Assembly: GCA_002358965.1 (NCBI GenBank)
Contig: DEPW01000081.1
Location: 29,103-36,422, forward strand
DNA from: Bacteroidales bacterium UBA3382
GTDB lineage: Bacteria > Bacteroidota > Bacteroidia > Bacteroidales > UBA932
DNA length: 7,320 nt
Reading direction: 5' to 3'
The notes beneath the pieces were generated by a model. The model saw nothing but the letters and a program-made list of their open reading frames with translations, made no database searches and was not told the DNA's origin. The number at the start of each line of letters is the position of its first letter. Position 1 is the stretch's first letter. This document shows positions 6,754 to 7,320 of this stretch, one piece after another. The position numbers and the translations under genes are program-made.

Positions 6754-7320
6754 TTAGAATGCCCATCCTAAAGAGACGATGAAAGTGTCCTTGAGCGCCC
6801 CGACTACGCTTCCGGTACCGAAAGGCATCATATAGGCAGCATCGACGGTTATGCCGAAAAACTTCACACCCAGACCGACCGAGGCGTATTGCGGAAGGCT
6901 GTTGAGTGCAGCGTGGCTGAAATGGTAACCGCCCCTTACGAACAGCATGTCGTTGAAGCCGTACTCGACTCCTGCGCCTGCGCATATTTCAGAGTGGAAT
7001 ATAAGGTAGTCTGCCTGTACGGAAGCGTCCAAAGAGTGCTTTTCCCATTCTTTCCCGTATCCCAGGCCCAGTCTTACGGCCGTAGGAAGGTCGGAGCCTT
7101 CATAGCCTTCGCGGTTGCTGTATTTGACCTTCGTGCCGATGTTGTCGATTCCGGCTGCGACCCTGAATCCCTGCACGGTGTACATGATGGAAAAGTCCGC
7201 CGCGAAAGCATAGGCGTTTTTGTAATCGGGTGCAGTGGCAAGCCATCTCCCGGACATCCTTGTCGAATTGATCATCTTAGCGTTCAGACCTATGGCAAGG
7301 CCGTCGACGATTTCGGCGGC
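6754..7320 (-). CDS. PorV/PorQ-family outer-membrane beta-barrel protein, C-terminal part
   Basis: The last 188 residues of a protein whose 5' end lies beyond the right edge; the frame stays open to base 7320, so the ATG at 7275 is internal. The fragment consists of alternating amphipathic strands and glycines and ends SLGWAF with the C-terminal aromatic typical of outer-membrane barrels. Blocks such as AAGIDNIGTKVKY (55-67), LPTAVRLGLGYG (78-89), AGAGVEYGF (114-122), FVRGGYHF (127-134) and VDAAYMMPFG (159-168) fit the PorV/PorQ family (FadL-like barrels). In that family PorV binds the C-terminal domains of T9SS cargo after passage through the outer membrane, and PorQ works in cargo release. 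Which one this resembles, or whether it is a paralogue, cannot be told from a fragment. It lies 29 bases upstream of a peptidase with a T9SS sorting domain, so a cargo-specific partner is a reasonable inference. Confidence 0.82.
   Translation of the reverse strand, partial: AAEIVDGLAIGLNAKMINSTRMSGRWLATAPDYKNAYAFAADFSIMYTVQGFRVAAGIDNIGTKVKYSNREGYEGSDLPTAVRLGLGYGKEWEKHSLDASVQADYLIFHSEICAGAGVEYGFNDMLFVRGGYHFSHAALNSLPQYASVGLGVKFFGITVDAAYMMPFGTGSVVGALKDTFIVSLGWAF

Noticed and set aside
6754..7275. PorV-like gene starting at the ATG at 7275
   Set aside because: The frame is open and barrel-like upstream to the window edge (AAEIVDGLAIGLNAK precedes this Met), and a 173-residue barrel without a signal peptide would be incomplete.

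Overview
The window looks like chromosomal DNA from a member of the Bacteroidales (Bacteroidota), probably gut- or host-associated. Four things suggest this: a sialidase very close to the Bacteroides NanH type, a PorV/PorQ-family outer-membrane protein, a peptidase ending in a type IX secretion (T9SS) sorting domain, and a TAnnTTTG-type promoter element. I see no RNA genes, insertion sequences, CRISPR arrays or phage genes. Coding density is very high and all the visible reading frames are intact.

Left part (1-1063): two minus-strand genes. The 5' end of a MalY/PatB-type PLP-dependent aminotransferase/C-S lyase runs off the left edge. It follows dapF (diaminopimelate epimerase) by 43 bp, so the two are probably co-transcribed. 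dapF is divergent from the next gene across a 76-bp gap. That gap holds a good dapF promoter element and a striking 3 x 10-bp tandem repeat that stops one base before the neighbour's start codon.

Centre (1064-2545, plus strand): a complete secreted GH33 sialidase with five Asp-boxes and all catalytic residues. It stands alone, with no other sialic-acid genes in view, and its 3' end overlaps the convergent gene by 21 bp.

Right part (2525-7320, minus strand): a four-gene set read right to left. It comprises a PorV/PorQ-family beta-barrel (5' end off the window), a large S8 subtilisin-like peptidase, a membrane-anchored serine hydrolase of the beta-lactamase fold, and a uracil-DNA-glycosylase-superfamily protein. 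The gaps are 29 bp, then a 4-bp ATGA overlap, then a short overlap, which indicates one transcript with translational coupling. The first two genes make functional sense together, because PorV-type proteins handle T9SS cargo and the peptidase carries a T9SS sorting domain. The peptidase also has a lipoprotein-type signal, which is the oddest protein-level feature here. The last two genes have no obvious functional link to secretion.

Nothing in the window amounts to a clear new defence or mobile system. The best leads are the doubly addressed peptidase beside its PorV-like neighbour and the repeat in the dapF/sialidase promoter region.
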